From CBDCWO01 sp965223405 (GTDB lineage Bacteria > Bacteroidota > Bacteroidia > Chitinophagales > Saprospiraceae), in the NCBI GenBank assembly GCA_965223405.1, contig CBDCWO010000006.1, positions 372,001-436,000 on the forward strand: 64,000 nucleotides of DNA. Reading direction: 5' to 3'. Below, in pieces: positions 55,128-63,616 of the stretch. The position numbers and the translations under genes were made by a program. Numbering within the stretch: the stretch's first letter is position 1; every line of letters starts with the position of its first letter. The notes under the pieces are model-generated. The model was not told where the DNA came from. It saw only the letters and a list, made by a program, of their open reading frames with translations, and made no database searches.

Positions 55128-56096
55128 CTACTCTTTGGGTATTTTAACAGTAAAAATAGCACCTTGGGGAAAATTATTTTTCAACTCAATAATTCCCTTC
55201 AAAATTTTAACAGATTGTTTGACAATATATAATCCCAAACCAGTCCCTTGTGTACTGCGTACATCTTCATTACCCGTACGGTAAAACTTGTCAAACACTT
55301 TTCTTTTTTCCGTGTCTGAGATACCGGGACCTTCGTCTTTTACGGTAAGTAGCACATCCGTATCGCTGATATGGACTTCAACATTAATATGACCCTGATC
55401 CGGTGTAAATTTAATGGCATTTTCAATCAAATTAGTGGTGATCAATCTCATTATACTTCTATCCGAACAAATCACCGCATTGCCATGACACGATAATTCA
55501 ATTTTTATATCAGGATTCAAATGGCGGTATAAGTCGATCGTTTTTTGTAAAAACAGGTGCAAATCAAACTCTTCTTTCTCTACCTTAAATCCAGATTCAA
55601 TCTTTGCAGTTAAAAGTAGCTTATTAACCAGTTTCTCTAATCTTTCATTTTCTTGAAGTGCGTTTTGAATCAAAGAATCTTGCTGTGGTTTGGATAAATC
55701 TCTTTTTAAAAGCGTTTCATATACCAGTCTCATTCCAGCAATAGGAGATTTTAACTCATGGGTAATGGAGAGTAAAAAATTTTGTTGTTGATTTGCAATG
55801 GAAATTTCTTGATAATATGCCCGATTGATAAAATACAATCCGATTCCCAATATTCCGATAAAAACCAATCCTTCACCAATGACCATAGCTTGTGATCTAC
55901 GATGATCATTTTGTAATTCTTCCCAACTCCTGGAGTTCTCCTTATTATTCTTTAAAGTAAGCAATTCCCTCTCGAGCTCGAGAAGTTCGTTGTTTTGCCG
56001 TAAAAGAAGTACTGTCCACCAGGCAAGAGCGGCTACCATATAAAACATTACAGTAAGGATTAACACCCTACGATAATTTATTTTGCTTTTAAACAA
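55128..56096 (-). CDS. Sensor histidine kinase (HisKA type)
   Basis: 322 residues. Two membrane helices (VLILTVMFYMVAALAWWTVLL and VIGEGLVFIGILGIGLYFI) enclose a short periplasmic coil. The HisKA acceptor is H113 in LLSITHELKSPIAGMRLVYE. N box LITTNLIENAIKF, G1 VKDEGPGI and G2 GTGLGLYIVKQSVKIL follow. It is the kinase partner of the frameshifted regulator, whose gene starts 5 bases after its stop. The signal is unknown; the small periplasmic region suggests that the membrane or a partner is sensed. Confidence 0.92.
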   Translation of the reverse strand: MFKSKINYRRVLILTVMFYMVAALAWWTVLLLRQNNELLELERELLTLKNNKENSRSWEELQNDHRRSQAMVIGEGLVFIGILGIGLYFINRAYYQEISIANQQQNFLLSITHELKSPIAGMRLVYETLLKRDLSKPQQDSLIQNALQENERLEKLVNKLLLTAKIESGFKVEKEEFDLHLFLQKTIDLYRHLNPDIKIELSCHGNAVICSDRSIMRLITTNLIENAIKFTPDQGHINVEVHISDTDVLLTVKDEGPGISDTEKRKVFDKFYRTGNEDVRSTQGTGLGLYIVKQSVKILKGIIELKNNFPQGAIFTVKIPKE

Positions 56097-56258
56097 AATG
56101 ATTGTTTTTAACTAACACCATACGAATACTTCAAAGATGAGAAAAGAATACATGGATCAAACATCAAATTGTGGTGAATTTTAAAAATATCCCATTAACG
56201 AACGCTACTTTTCACCTCAAATATTTCTTAATTTGTTACCTTTGATAAAAATCTGAGA

Positions 56259-57125
56259 ATGATTGAAGACAGGATTTCAGGATTGATCAAAATGCTCCTG
56301 AAAGATAATGAACGCTTGTTTATTCCTGGATTGGGTACCCTGACCCAAAAGCATGAGCCTGCCCGATATGATTCGACTACCTTGGAGCTTAAACCTCCCA
56401 GTTTTCACTTTACTCTTGATCGTTCTCTGCACTATGATGATCCCTACTTAGCTGAATGTTACAGTTGGTATGAAGATGTTTCCTTACCAAAGGCAATGGA
56501 AGACATCCAACTATTTGGTGAGAAAATACAAATTGATCTCTTGGTAAAAGGAACTGCCTCAATACCTGGGGTGGTAGACTTTTCCCGAGATGGGACCTCA
56601 ATCGAAATGATTCCTAATGCGGATCTGTTAGAGGCTAACAAACTCCCTGTTATCTCTATGACCGATATCTGGGAAATAGAATCAAGACCTAGAAAAATAA
56701 TATGGGAGTTTGGTGCTTTTGCTGCCATTCTGTTATTGGTTTTGGGATATGTTTTTTATTTAATCACCCCAGTCAATGAGCCAGATATATTGAGAAACAC
56801 GATTCCCATCATTGGGTCACTGGATGATACGGTAAAAATACAGGAAACTGAGTTGGCCACAGATCTGACCTCAATGGATACGAATGAGGAGATTTCAGAT
56901 CCTAACCAACCCGTAATTATTGTGGGATGCTTTTCAGAAGCCGGTAACATACAACGTATGCGAGATTTCCTGGCCCAAAATGGATTGCAGATCTATGAGG
57001 AAACACTGAAGACTAATTTAGTGCGAATTGGTATCGTTCCCAAACTGGAAGAAAATGTGGAAGAAGTGTTAGGGTTGACGCGTCAAAAGATTGAACCAGA
57101 AGCATGGGTCCTCGTTAAAAAATAA
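56259..57125 (+). CDS. CCDC81-HU and SPOR domain membrane protein
   Basis: 288 residues. The N-terminal 120 residues match the prokaryotic CCDC81/HU-like domains of Bacteroidota (ISGLIKMLLKDNERLFIPGLGTLTQKHEPA, then LDRSLHYDDPYL). One membrane helix follows (WEFGAFAAILLLVLGYVFYL, about 148-170), then a disordered linker and a C-terminal SPOR domain (PVIIVGCFSEAGNIQRMRDF) that should bind denuded peptidoglycan in the periplasm. The DNA-binding-like domain and the peptidoglycan-binding domain lie on opposite sides of the membrane. It precedes kdsA by 2 bases and is probably co-transcribed. Confidence 0.85.
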   Translation: MIEDRISGLIKMLLKDNERLFIPGLGTLTQKHEPARYDSTTLELKPPSFHFTLDRSLHYDDPYLAECYSWYEDVSLPKAMEDIQLFGEKIQIDLLVKGTASIPGVVDFSRDGTSIEMIPNADLLEANKLPVISMTDIWEIESRPRKIIWEFGAFAAILLLVLGYVFYLITPVNEPDILRNTIPIIGSLDDTVKIQETELATDLTSMDTNEEISDPNQPVIIVGCFSEAGNIQRMRDFLAQNGLQIYEETLKTNLVRIGIVPKLEENVEEVLGLTRQKIEPEAWVLVKK

Positions 57126-57127
57126 CC

Positions 57128-57952
57128 ATGCCAATTAAACAAATACTACAAAATATAGATAGTGGGCGTTTTTTTTTAATAGCAGGCCCTTGTGTCATTG
57201 AATCCAGAGGATTGTGTTTTGAAATTGCCGAAAAGGTGTTGAAAATCTGCAATGACCTCGACATTCAATATATTTTTAAGGCCTCCTATCGCAAGGCAAA
57301 TCGTTCAAGATTGGATTCATTTACGGGAATAGGAGATCATAAGGGATTGCAAATTCTCCTGGATATCAGATCTTCATTCAACATTCCCGTGACAACCGAT
57401 GTCCATACGGAAAAGGAAGCAGTGGAGGCTTCTGAGTTTGTAGATATATTACAGATACCTGCATTTCTCTGTCGACAAACTAATTTATTACTGGCCGCTG
57501 CTCAAACAGGAAAAATTGTAAACATAAAAAAAGGCCAGTTTGTGAGCGGACCTTCAATGAAATTTGCTAAAGAAAAGGTAAACTCCGCCAGCGATCAACC
57601 AGTCTGGTTGACAGAAAGAGGTAGTACATTTGGTTATCAGGATCTTGTGGTCGACATGCGCAATATCCCTTGGATGCAGGCTTTGGGTTCTAAGACTATT
57701 CTTGATTGTACTCATTCACTTCAAGAACCTAATCAAGTGGCCGGTGTTACGGGAGGAAGGCCTGATCTAATCGGTGTATTGGCACGTTGTGGTGTCGCTG
57801 CTGGATGCGATGGCATTTTTATAGAAACCCATCCTGATCCTGCAACAGCTAAATCTGATGGCGCCAATATGTTGAACTTAGCCCAACTAAAATCAGTATT
57901 AGAACCCCTGATGCAAATCAGGAATATCATCAATTCAAAAATTGAAAAGTGA
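57128..57952 (+). CDS. kdsA: 3-deoxy-8-phosphooctulonate synthase
   Basis: 274 residues, normal length. FFLIAGPCVIESRGLC at the start, FKASYRKANRSRLDSFTG, DVHTEKEAVEASEFVDILQIPAFLCRQTNLL in the middle, and GGRPDLIGVLARCGVAAGCDGIFIETHPDP at the end mark KdsA, condensing phosphoenolpyruvate with arabinose-5-phosphate. It supplies Kdo for LPS inner core, evidence for a Gram-negative outer membrane. The pair CCDC81-SPOR then kdsA then DoxX is tightly packed: kdsA stop overlaps a GTG start (GTGA). Confidence 0.95.
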   Translation: MPIKQILQNIDSGRFFLIAGPCVIESRGLCFEIAEKVLKICNDLDIQYIFKASYRKANRSRLDSFTGIGDHKGLQILLDIRSSFNIPVTTDVHTEKEAVEASEFVDILQIPAFLCRQTNLLLAAAQTGKIVNIKKGQFVSGPSMKFAKEKVNSASDQPVWLTERGSTFGYQDLVVDMRNIPWMQALGSKTILDCTHSLQEPNQVAGVTGGRPDLIGVLARCGVAAGCDGIFIETHPDPATAKSDGANMLNLAQLKSVLEPLMQIRNIINSKIEK

Positions 57953-58394
57953 GAGATGTAATTGACTTGATTGCTCGAATATTTATATCCAGCCTATTCT
58001 TCTATGAAGCTTATGATTCCATTGTTTATTTTAATCTACCCAGCAAACCATGACGGATTATGGTCTCACCTGGAATCAGGATTTACTACTTACCATTACT
58101 ATTTGTTTCCTGATAATTGGAGCATCACTGGTATTACTTGGATATCGAACAGCCTTGGGAATTACCATCTTATTGATTTATTTTGTTCCGGTGACCATCA
58201 TCGTTTACTCATTCTGGAACGACCCACAGGAAGTCAACCGGCTGCATGGGATTATGTTCATGAAAAATCTGGCCATTATTGGGGGTTTGTTGATGTTACT
58301 AGTACAAAAAGATGGCAAATACCGCCTAAGAAGATTATTCCAGGCTGCTAAATTGAGTAAACCACAATGGGAGAAAGTGGATAGTGAAATGTAA
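57949..58394 (+). pseudogene. DoxX-like membrane protein split by a one-base deletion
   Basis: The N-terminal part opens with GTG at 57949 (overlapping the kdsA stop) and encodes VRDVIDLIARIFISSLFFYE, then the rest of helix 1, ending LPSKP-stop at 58051. The C-terminal part begins at ATG 58050, overlapping that stop (ATGA), and encodes MTDYGLTWNQDLLLTITICF with the typical DoxX core GYRTALGITILLIYFVPVTI and FWNDPQEV. In homologues the two parts are continuous (SK-T-MT). One A appears lost from AGCAAAACC. It may be a real split with coupled translation, a frameshift lesion, or a sequencing error. Confidence 0.75.
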
Positions 58395-58477
58395 TTATCG
58401 GGGACGGTCATTGGTGATTGGTCATCGTTGGACCGCTTTGCCCACTGAAGCCCTTGGCATAAGTGGGGGATCGGTGG

Positions 58478-59698
58478 TCACAAGTGTAATCGAATTCCTT
58501 TTCTGGTTAAAACACCGGCCACGAAAAGTATAAACAGGGAAAACAGAATGGCTCTAATAAATCCTAATAATCCTGAATTGAAGATATCGGGTAAATAATT
58601 AAATCCAGCAATTGCATAAAAGATAAAAGGTAAAATATAGGTAAGTAGAGGGTTTTCGCCAGCCGGCTTAAGAATAGTAAACCACTTTTGCTGCCCATTA
58701 ACATCTACTATCCAAAACAAAAGCACATATACGATACAACAAATGGAACAGGAGAATAGTGCCCAACTAGGGGTTGCATAAATTTTGGAAATTCCTCCAA
58801 AGGAACGTACAAAATAGCCCCCAATTGCCAATAGCACCGCCATGAATAAGATATTTCTAATTTTCTGAAGTTTCGTAGAATTATTCACTTGATCAAGTAA
58901 TAAAAGTGAAACAATGATCCCGATTAAAGTGATAAATGTATGGCAAAAGTTACCGGCCTGACCTGATAACCATGATAAGCAGGCAGGTAGGGACAATTCT
59001 TCACCTTGTATACCCAACACCATCATCATCAGTAAGAACGCCATTCCCAGTACAGGTACTAACAACCTCTTTGATCCCATATAAATGACCACAGAATAGA
59101 GATACGCCCAGCCAATCAATCCAAGAATACCCCACCAACTCGGGGTCATACCCATCAGTTTATCCTCACTTCCTTTACGATACAGAAAATATAAAACGAT
59201 TAAAATGATTAAACCAGTTAACCTTAATATCGGAATCATGTTTCTGCGATATGGCAAGCCGTCAATCTTATTATATCGATTCCAAATCAAGATTGCAGCT
59301 GAATAAAGCAATACCGACCACCAAGACTTTGAAATCAGACTGGCTTCAGAATTCATTTCTGCAGCATTGACCATGTAAACCCCAAGTACCAGCAAGCCAA
59401 ATGTGCGTATTCCCACATGTTTCCAAAAGGCTAGGAGATCTGGATTTCTGACAAGTCGGTTTTGAACTGCAAGTGGAATTGCCATACCGACAATAAATAA
59501 GAATGCCGGAAAAACTACATCCACAAAGGTCATAGAATCCGCATCTGCCGCAACATGCTTCATCCATGCCGGAATATCAGACACACCCGCCAGGTCATTG
59601 ACAAAAACCATCATAAAAATGGTAAATCCTCGGAAAACATCAATTGATATGTTGCGCTTAGGTTTCAAGATATGCCTTAAACTTAGGGAAGGGATCAA
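58478..59698 (-). CDS. DUF5009/heparan-glucosaminide acetyltransferase-like membrane protein
   Basis: 406 residues with about ten membrane helices. RNISIDVFRGFTIFMMVFVNDLAGVSDIPAW and FVDVVFPAFLFIVGMAIPLA are the start of the COG4299/DUF5009 family, related to lysosomal heparan-alpha-glucosaminide N-acetyltransferase. It may transfer an acetyl group to an amino sugar across the inner membrane, or serve another acyl transfer; the substrate is unknown. It is convergent with the DoxX-like gene. Confidence 0.85.
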   Translation of the reverse strand: MIPSLSLRHILKPKRNISIDVFRGFTIFMMVFVNDLAGVSDIPAWMKHVAADADSMTFVDVVFPAFLFIVGMAIPLAVQNRLVRNPDLLAFWKHVGIRTFGLLVLGVYMVNAAEMNSEASLISKSWWSVLLYSAAILIWNRYNKIDGLPYRRNMIPILRLTGLIILIVLYFLYRKGSEDKLMGMTPSWWGILGLIGWAYLYSVVIYMGSKRLLVPVLGMAFLLMMMVLGIQGEELSLPACLSWLSGQAGNFCHTFITLIGIIVSLLLLDQVNNSTKLQKIRNILFMAVLLAIGGYFVRSFGGISKIYATPSWALFSCSICCIVYVLLFWIVDVNGQQKWFTILKPAGENPLLTYILPFIFYAIAGFNYLPDIFNSGLLGFIRAILFSLFILFVAGVLTRKGIRLHL

Positions 59699-59853
59699 TA
59701 TAGGAAGAAATGCCCTGAAATGTTATTGTTATCTCAATTAAAAGCATTTTCTCTCCTGTTTACCTATTTTGAAAGACAGTGAACGTCGGATTCATATCTG
59801 GAATGGAGAAATAACTTGTTGCTTAAAGCTGCCTTTTCGAAGATGGCTAAATC

Positions 59854-60699
59854 CTATTCTTCATTTAATATTTCACCACAATATTTACAATAAATCGCAT
59901 CATGAGCATGACCACTACTGGCACAATAACGGCAAGCCTGGTCAGTAACTTTGTATCGGTTTGGATTTTTCTCAGACATTAAGTCGGTGGCGATTATCCC
60001 AGTAGGAACAGCAATGATAGCATATCCCAATAGCATCACAAATGCCGATAACATTTGTCCGATATTTGATTGGGGAGTAATATCTCCATACCCAACAGTA
60101 GTTAGTGTTACAATAGCCCAATACATGCTGGTTGGAATACTGGAAAAACTTTCATTAGTACCCCCTTCTATCAAGTACATTACTGCTCCGATTATGGATA
60201 CCAAGACCAAAGTGAAAAACAAGAATACTGTGATCTTTGGCAATGATTTGCGCAGTGAAACCAAAATAATTTGAGCTTGCCATAAATAATTGACCAATTT
60301 AAATATTCTGAATACACGCAACAATCGGAGGGCCCGAATTATTAGAAAGTATTGCGAACCTGCTATAAATACACTCAGGTAAGTAGGAATAATTGCCAGT
60401 AAGTCAATGATTCCAAAAAAGCTGGTGGCATATTTTAACGGCCTATATACACAATACAGACGAAGTGCATACTCAATGGTAAAAATTATCGTAAAAAACC
60501 ATTCCAGAAATAGTAGCGTGGTGGCATACTCAGCACGGATCTTCGCCATACTTTCCAACATCACTACCACTACGCTGGCCAGAATGGTTATCATTAAAAT
60601 AATGTCAAACCACTTGCCTGAAGGAGTATCTGTTTCAAATATGATACGATGAAGTCTTTCTTTCCTTGGATTCGGTTTCCAGGTAATACTCTTTGACAT
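59854..60699 (-). CDS. Voltage-gated-type potassium channel with C-terminal zinc ribbon
   Basis: 281 residues. Six membrane segments of the ion-transport family: S4 carries regularly spaced arginines (IIRALRLLRVFRIFKLV), and the pore has TVGYGD at 201-206, the K+ selectivity filter. After the last helix (IIAVPTGIIATDL) comes a cytoplasmic tail with CxxC at 256/259 and CxxC at 271/274 (CRYC and CKYCG), a zinc ribbon-like module. The usual RCK/TrkA-N domain is absent. It likely conducts K+ across the inner membrane in response to voltage; the ribbon might sense metal or redox state (inference). Confidence 0.88.
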   Translation of the reverse strand: MSKSITWKPNPRKERLHRIIFETDTPSGKWFDIILMITILASVVVVMLESMAKIRAEYATTLLFLEWFFTIIFTIEYALRLYCVYRPLKYATSFFGIIDLLAIIPTYLSVFIAGSQYFLIIRALRLLRVFRIFKLVNYLWQAQIILVSLRKSLPKITVFLFFTLVLVSIIGAVMYLIEGGTNESFSSIPTSMYWAIVTLTTVGYGDITPQSNIGQMLSAFVMLLGYAIIAVPTGIIATDLMSEKNPNRYKVTDQACRYCASSGHAHDAIYCKYCGEILNEE

Positions 60700-60840
60700 G
60701 GCCGCAAAAATAATACATATTGTCTAGGAATCACAATTGTAATCTCAAAACACTCTATAAGTTATGGAAAACAGAGAGGTAGAAGTACGCAGGTAGACAG
60801 CAGAAGTCAGATGACAGAAGTCAAATAACAGATTTTTCCA

Positions 60841-60896
60841 GTCTCACTACTCAATACTCACTACTCAATACTCTGCACCAACTACTCTGTACTCAA
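60841..60896. repeat. Short degenerate tandem repeat (ACTACTCAATACTC)
   Basis: The bases 60843-60894 consist of imperfect copies of ACTACTCAATACTC, with interruptions, and abut the stop of the downstream penicillin-binding gene. A similar slip-prone stretch of AGAAGTCAGATGACAGAAGTCA lies just before (about 60800-60830). No gene is present between 60700 and 60897. Probably replication slippage. Confidence 0.6.
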
Positions 60897-60897
60897 T

Positions 60898-63237
60898 TTA
60901 AATGATATAAACTATTTTTTCGATTCTATTTCCATCTGAGTCGACCAAGGTCAATATATGTCTTCCTGGCCGGGGACGGATCACCATTTCATGCTCGAAT
61001 TCTGTAGTTCCTAAATAGTGATGATCCAAATGCCAGTAAATCGTACTATGTGGTGATCGATGAGATACTTTGCAAACCAAACCTTGAATGTTTCCGTGCT
61101 GATCTTGAGGAAGCTTCCAATGGGTGGCAGAGGTAGGATAAATAAACTGCATTACCATTTCCTCATTCTGTTTGCATTCAGGTGCTAAAGGAGGCAAGGG
61201 AATAAACTCTGGATTGCTCCTGCTATAATAATAAGATTCCAATGGAGCAGGAATAAACCATGATTGCTGAACTGATGATCCCGAAGTGGTACAACTGCGA
61301 TTAATTCTTACGTTGCGGGATGTATCAATCATAATCGAACGGTGAAAATGACAACTTGGCATTCTTTCAAAGTTTTCAGGAACCCAAACACTGTCAATCG
61401 GACAGGCAGGAGAGGGTAATAATCCACTTGTGGTGCAAAGTGGTGCTCTTATCAATTCATCCCAGGGAGGTTCTTCCCATTGCGACTTTGGTAATAAATC
61501 AAACAATTGAAACATTAAGGGAGCTGCCACTTTAATTCCTGTACATCCCGGTCGTCCTTGCCCTCCTGCATTTCCCACCCATACTCCAACCAGATACTTT
61601 CCATTTAAGCCAATAGACCAAGCATCACGGTGACCGAAACTAGTACCGGTTTTCCAGGAAATCGAATGAGGTGATTGAAATAACTGCCACTTACCTTCTT
61701 CATCCGGACGTTGCAAAGATTTCATCATTTCCAGAGTTAGATAGATCGATCCGGCATGCAGGGTTATGGGGTTCCTCTGCCAAGTGGGGCGTACTGCACC
61801 CTTTTTAGTAATGAAATGTAAGGATTTAAAATCCTCTTTATTATACATCCCATCATATTGGTAAAAATTCTTAAGTACCCTACCCCAATAGGCATAATGG
61901 TTACACAATTCAAGTAGGCTAGCTTCAGCGCCACCTAATATTAGAGTTAAACCGTAATGGGAGGCAGGACGATTAATCGTTGTAAGTCCTTGTTTATATA
62001 GGTTAAACCTAAATTTTTCAATTCCGAAATCTCGGAGTAACAGGACCATTGGAATGTTTAATGACCGCACTAATGATTCCTTGACAGATACCAATCCATC
62101 GTATTGCTCATGAAAATTCTCCGGTCGATAGCCGTTGAACATTATTGGAATATCCGACAATAAGGTTTTAGGACTTACCATACCTGCATCTAGTGCACCA
62201 GCTACCAAAATGGGTTTTAAGATGCTTCCGGTACTTCGAGGTGCCCGGATACAATCTACAAATTCCGCATAATTCTTACCAGTACCCGGAATATTGCCTA
62301 TATAAGCTAAAATAGAACCACTTTCAATGTCGACAATAAGGGCAGCAGCGTTATGAATTTCCTGCCCTTTGAGAAAATGTCCATAGTTGATCATCTTTTT
62401 CGAAGTCAAATCCTGAAGTTCCAGGTCAATAGTTGTTTGCCGCCTTTCTCCAATAGCGGTATTTCCAACCTGAAAATCGGTAAGGTGAGGAATCAAATTA
62501 GGCAGCGCTATTGGTTCAGCAGGAACCTCTTCTATCAATCCCAGGTCATATTCTTCCGTGGATATTTCGCCGGCCTGCATCAATCGATATAATAATCGAT
62601 CTCTTTTGGAATTGAGGTAATCCCGTTTTCGACCCGGATGAATTAACGAAGGCTGATTTGGAAGCACGGCTAATGTGGCAGCATCGGCCCAGCTTAAACG
62701 TTGAGGTTCATATCCCCAATATCGCCATCCTGCGGCGCCTATTCCCACTACATTGCCGCCAAAGGGTGCGTGGTTTGCGTATAGTTTTAATATTTCATAC
62801 TTTGAATATTTTAGTTCGAGCCGGGTGGCCAGGATGATTTCATAGATTTTATCAAAAAGGTTTTGGGAGGCCCTTTTCCTTGAGAGACGAATGGTCTGCA
62901 TACTGATGGTGCTTCCGCCGCTCACCACCTTTCGACTCTTCAGGTTGTTTACAACAGCCCTTGATAAGCTGATCGCATCGAATCCCGGGTGCCAATAGAA
63001 TCGGCTATCTTCAAACTGAAGTAGTGCAGTCATGTACCGGTTGGGAATCTTATTTACTTCAGGAAATCGCCATTGCCCATCTGAAGCAATCCGAGCACCA
63101 AGTAAGCGATCATTTTTATCAGTAAGAACTGTGGAATAGGGTGCATTGAACAATGGATCTTTGAGGCAAACACAGTACCATCCCAATCCAAGGATAGAAA
63201 ATAAAAACCAAACTACTAATATTACAAACCGCTTCAA
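60898..63237 (-). CDS. pbpC: Bifunctional penicillin-binding protein 1C
   Basis: 779 residues. One N-terminal membrane helix (FVILVVWFLFSILGLGWYCV), GT51 transglycosylase with LLQFEDSRFYWHPGFDAISLSRAVVNN and GGSTISMQTIRLSRKR, then a transpeptidase domain with the SxxK S-I-L-K in STGSILKPILVAG, and WKTGTSFGHRDAWS (KTG). The C-terminal 90 residues form the BiPBP_C domain (YPTSATHWKLPQ). It builds peptidoglycan in the periplasm. PBP1C is often paired with an alpha-2-macroglobulin gene; the large surface protein beyond the right edge is a different sort, so that pairing is not seen here. Confidence 0.93.
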   Translation of the reverse strand: MKRFVILVVWFLFSILGLGWYCVCLKDPLFNAPYSTVLTDKNDRLLGARIASDGQWRFPEVNKIPNRYMTALLQFEDSRFYWHPGFDAISLSRAVVNNLKSRKVVSGGSTISMQTIRLSRKRASQNLFDKIYEIILATRLELKYSKYEILKLYANHAPFGGNVVGIGAAGWRYWGYEPQRLSWADAATLAVLPNQPSLIHPGRKRDYLNSKRDRLLYRLMQAGEISTEEYDLGLIEEVPAEPIALPNLIPHLTDFQVGNTAIGERRQTTIDLELQDLTSKKMINYGHFLKGQEIHNAAALIVDIESGSILAYIGNIPGTGKNYAEFVDCIRAPRSTGSILKPILVAGALDAGMVSPKTLLSDIPIMFNGYRPENFHEQYDGLVSVKESLVRSLNIPMVLLLRDFGIEKFRFNLYKQGLTTINRPASHYGLTLILGGAEASLLELCNHYAYWGRVLKNFYQYDGMYNKEDFKSLHFITKKGAVRPTWQRNPITLHAGSIYLTLEMMKSLQRPDEEGKWQLFQSPHSISWKTGTSFGHRDAWSIGLNGKYLVGVWVGNAGGQGRPGCTGIKVAAPLMFQLFDLLPKSQWEEPPWDELIRAPLCTTSGLLPSPACPIDSVWVPENFERMPSCHFHRSIMIDTSRNVRINRSCTTSGSSVQQSWFIPAPLESYYYSRSNPEFIPLPPLAPECKQNEEMVMQFIYPTSATHWKLPQDQHGNIQGLVCKVSHRSPHSTIYWHLDHHYLGTTEFEHEMVIRPRPGRHILTLVDSDGNRIEKIVYII

Positions 63238-63283
63238 TGGAATGGAACGATTTTTGAATTAAGCTTAATACTACAATAAAAAA

Positions 63284-63379
63284 AAGAAAACTATACAGGT
63301 AGGATGTCTTTTTTAACCTTTATGATTTGGTTGATTAGATGCAATCAAAACAACCAACATCCCTTTGTATAGTTTTCTT
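63284..63379. repeat. 96-bp inverted repeat element
   Basis: AAGAAAACTATACA (63284-63297) is the exact complement of TGTATAGTTTTCTT (63366-63379); the match continues inward with GGATGT against ACATCC after a few mismatches. Between the arms TTGATT and AATCAA can form a smaller stem around GGTTGATTAGATGCAATC. The total length and exact ends resemble a miniature inverted-repeat element, or a large cruciform/terminator. Confidence 0.7.
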
Positions 63380-63412
63380 AAAAAACTACTACTGTGTATA
63401 AATAGAAAGATG

Positions 63413-63463
63413 TGTCTTCAAATATAAGGGTTTTCTGCAATATCGAAAGACACTTTGAAGACA
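63413..63463 (+). repeat. Second inverted repeat followed by a T-rich stretch
   Basis: Perfect arms TGTCTTCAAA (63413-63422) and TTTGAAGACA (63454-63463) with a 31-base loop. On the plus strand the right arm is followed by TATTTTTTCTTT. The polarity would suit a plus-strand terminator, but no plus-strand gene is seen here. Confidence 0.6.
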
Positions 63464-63616
63464 TATTTTTTCTTTATATATAGAGTAAAATTATCTACTA
63501 TGTAAATTCAACATGGTTGTCCCAGTTGTGAAACTGATATATATTGTAATGATTTGACATTTATATTTAGTAAAATGTGATAATTCGACTACCAACATCA
63601 AACAAACTTAGTATTC

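Larger units (their letters stand above)
63238..63616. other. Intergenic region with two long inverted repeats
   Basis: No gene is supported over about 380 bases between the surface-protein gene and pbpC, both minus strand. Two separate inverted repeats fill much of it (63284-63379 and 63413-63463). They could serve as terminators, as MITE ends, or as a structured leader of pbpC. Confidence 0.5.

Noticed and set aside
57971..58351. 126-codon frame overlapping the DoxX-like region
   Set aside because: It is in a third frame relative to both parts of the DoxX-like protein and contains no family motif; the DoxX core lies in the frame starting at 58050.
60782..60896. Functional repeat element downstream of the K+ channel
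   Set aside because: The copies are short, imperfect and adjacent, as from polymerase slippage; no hairpin or gene linked.
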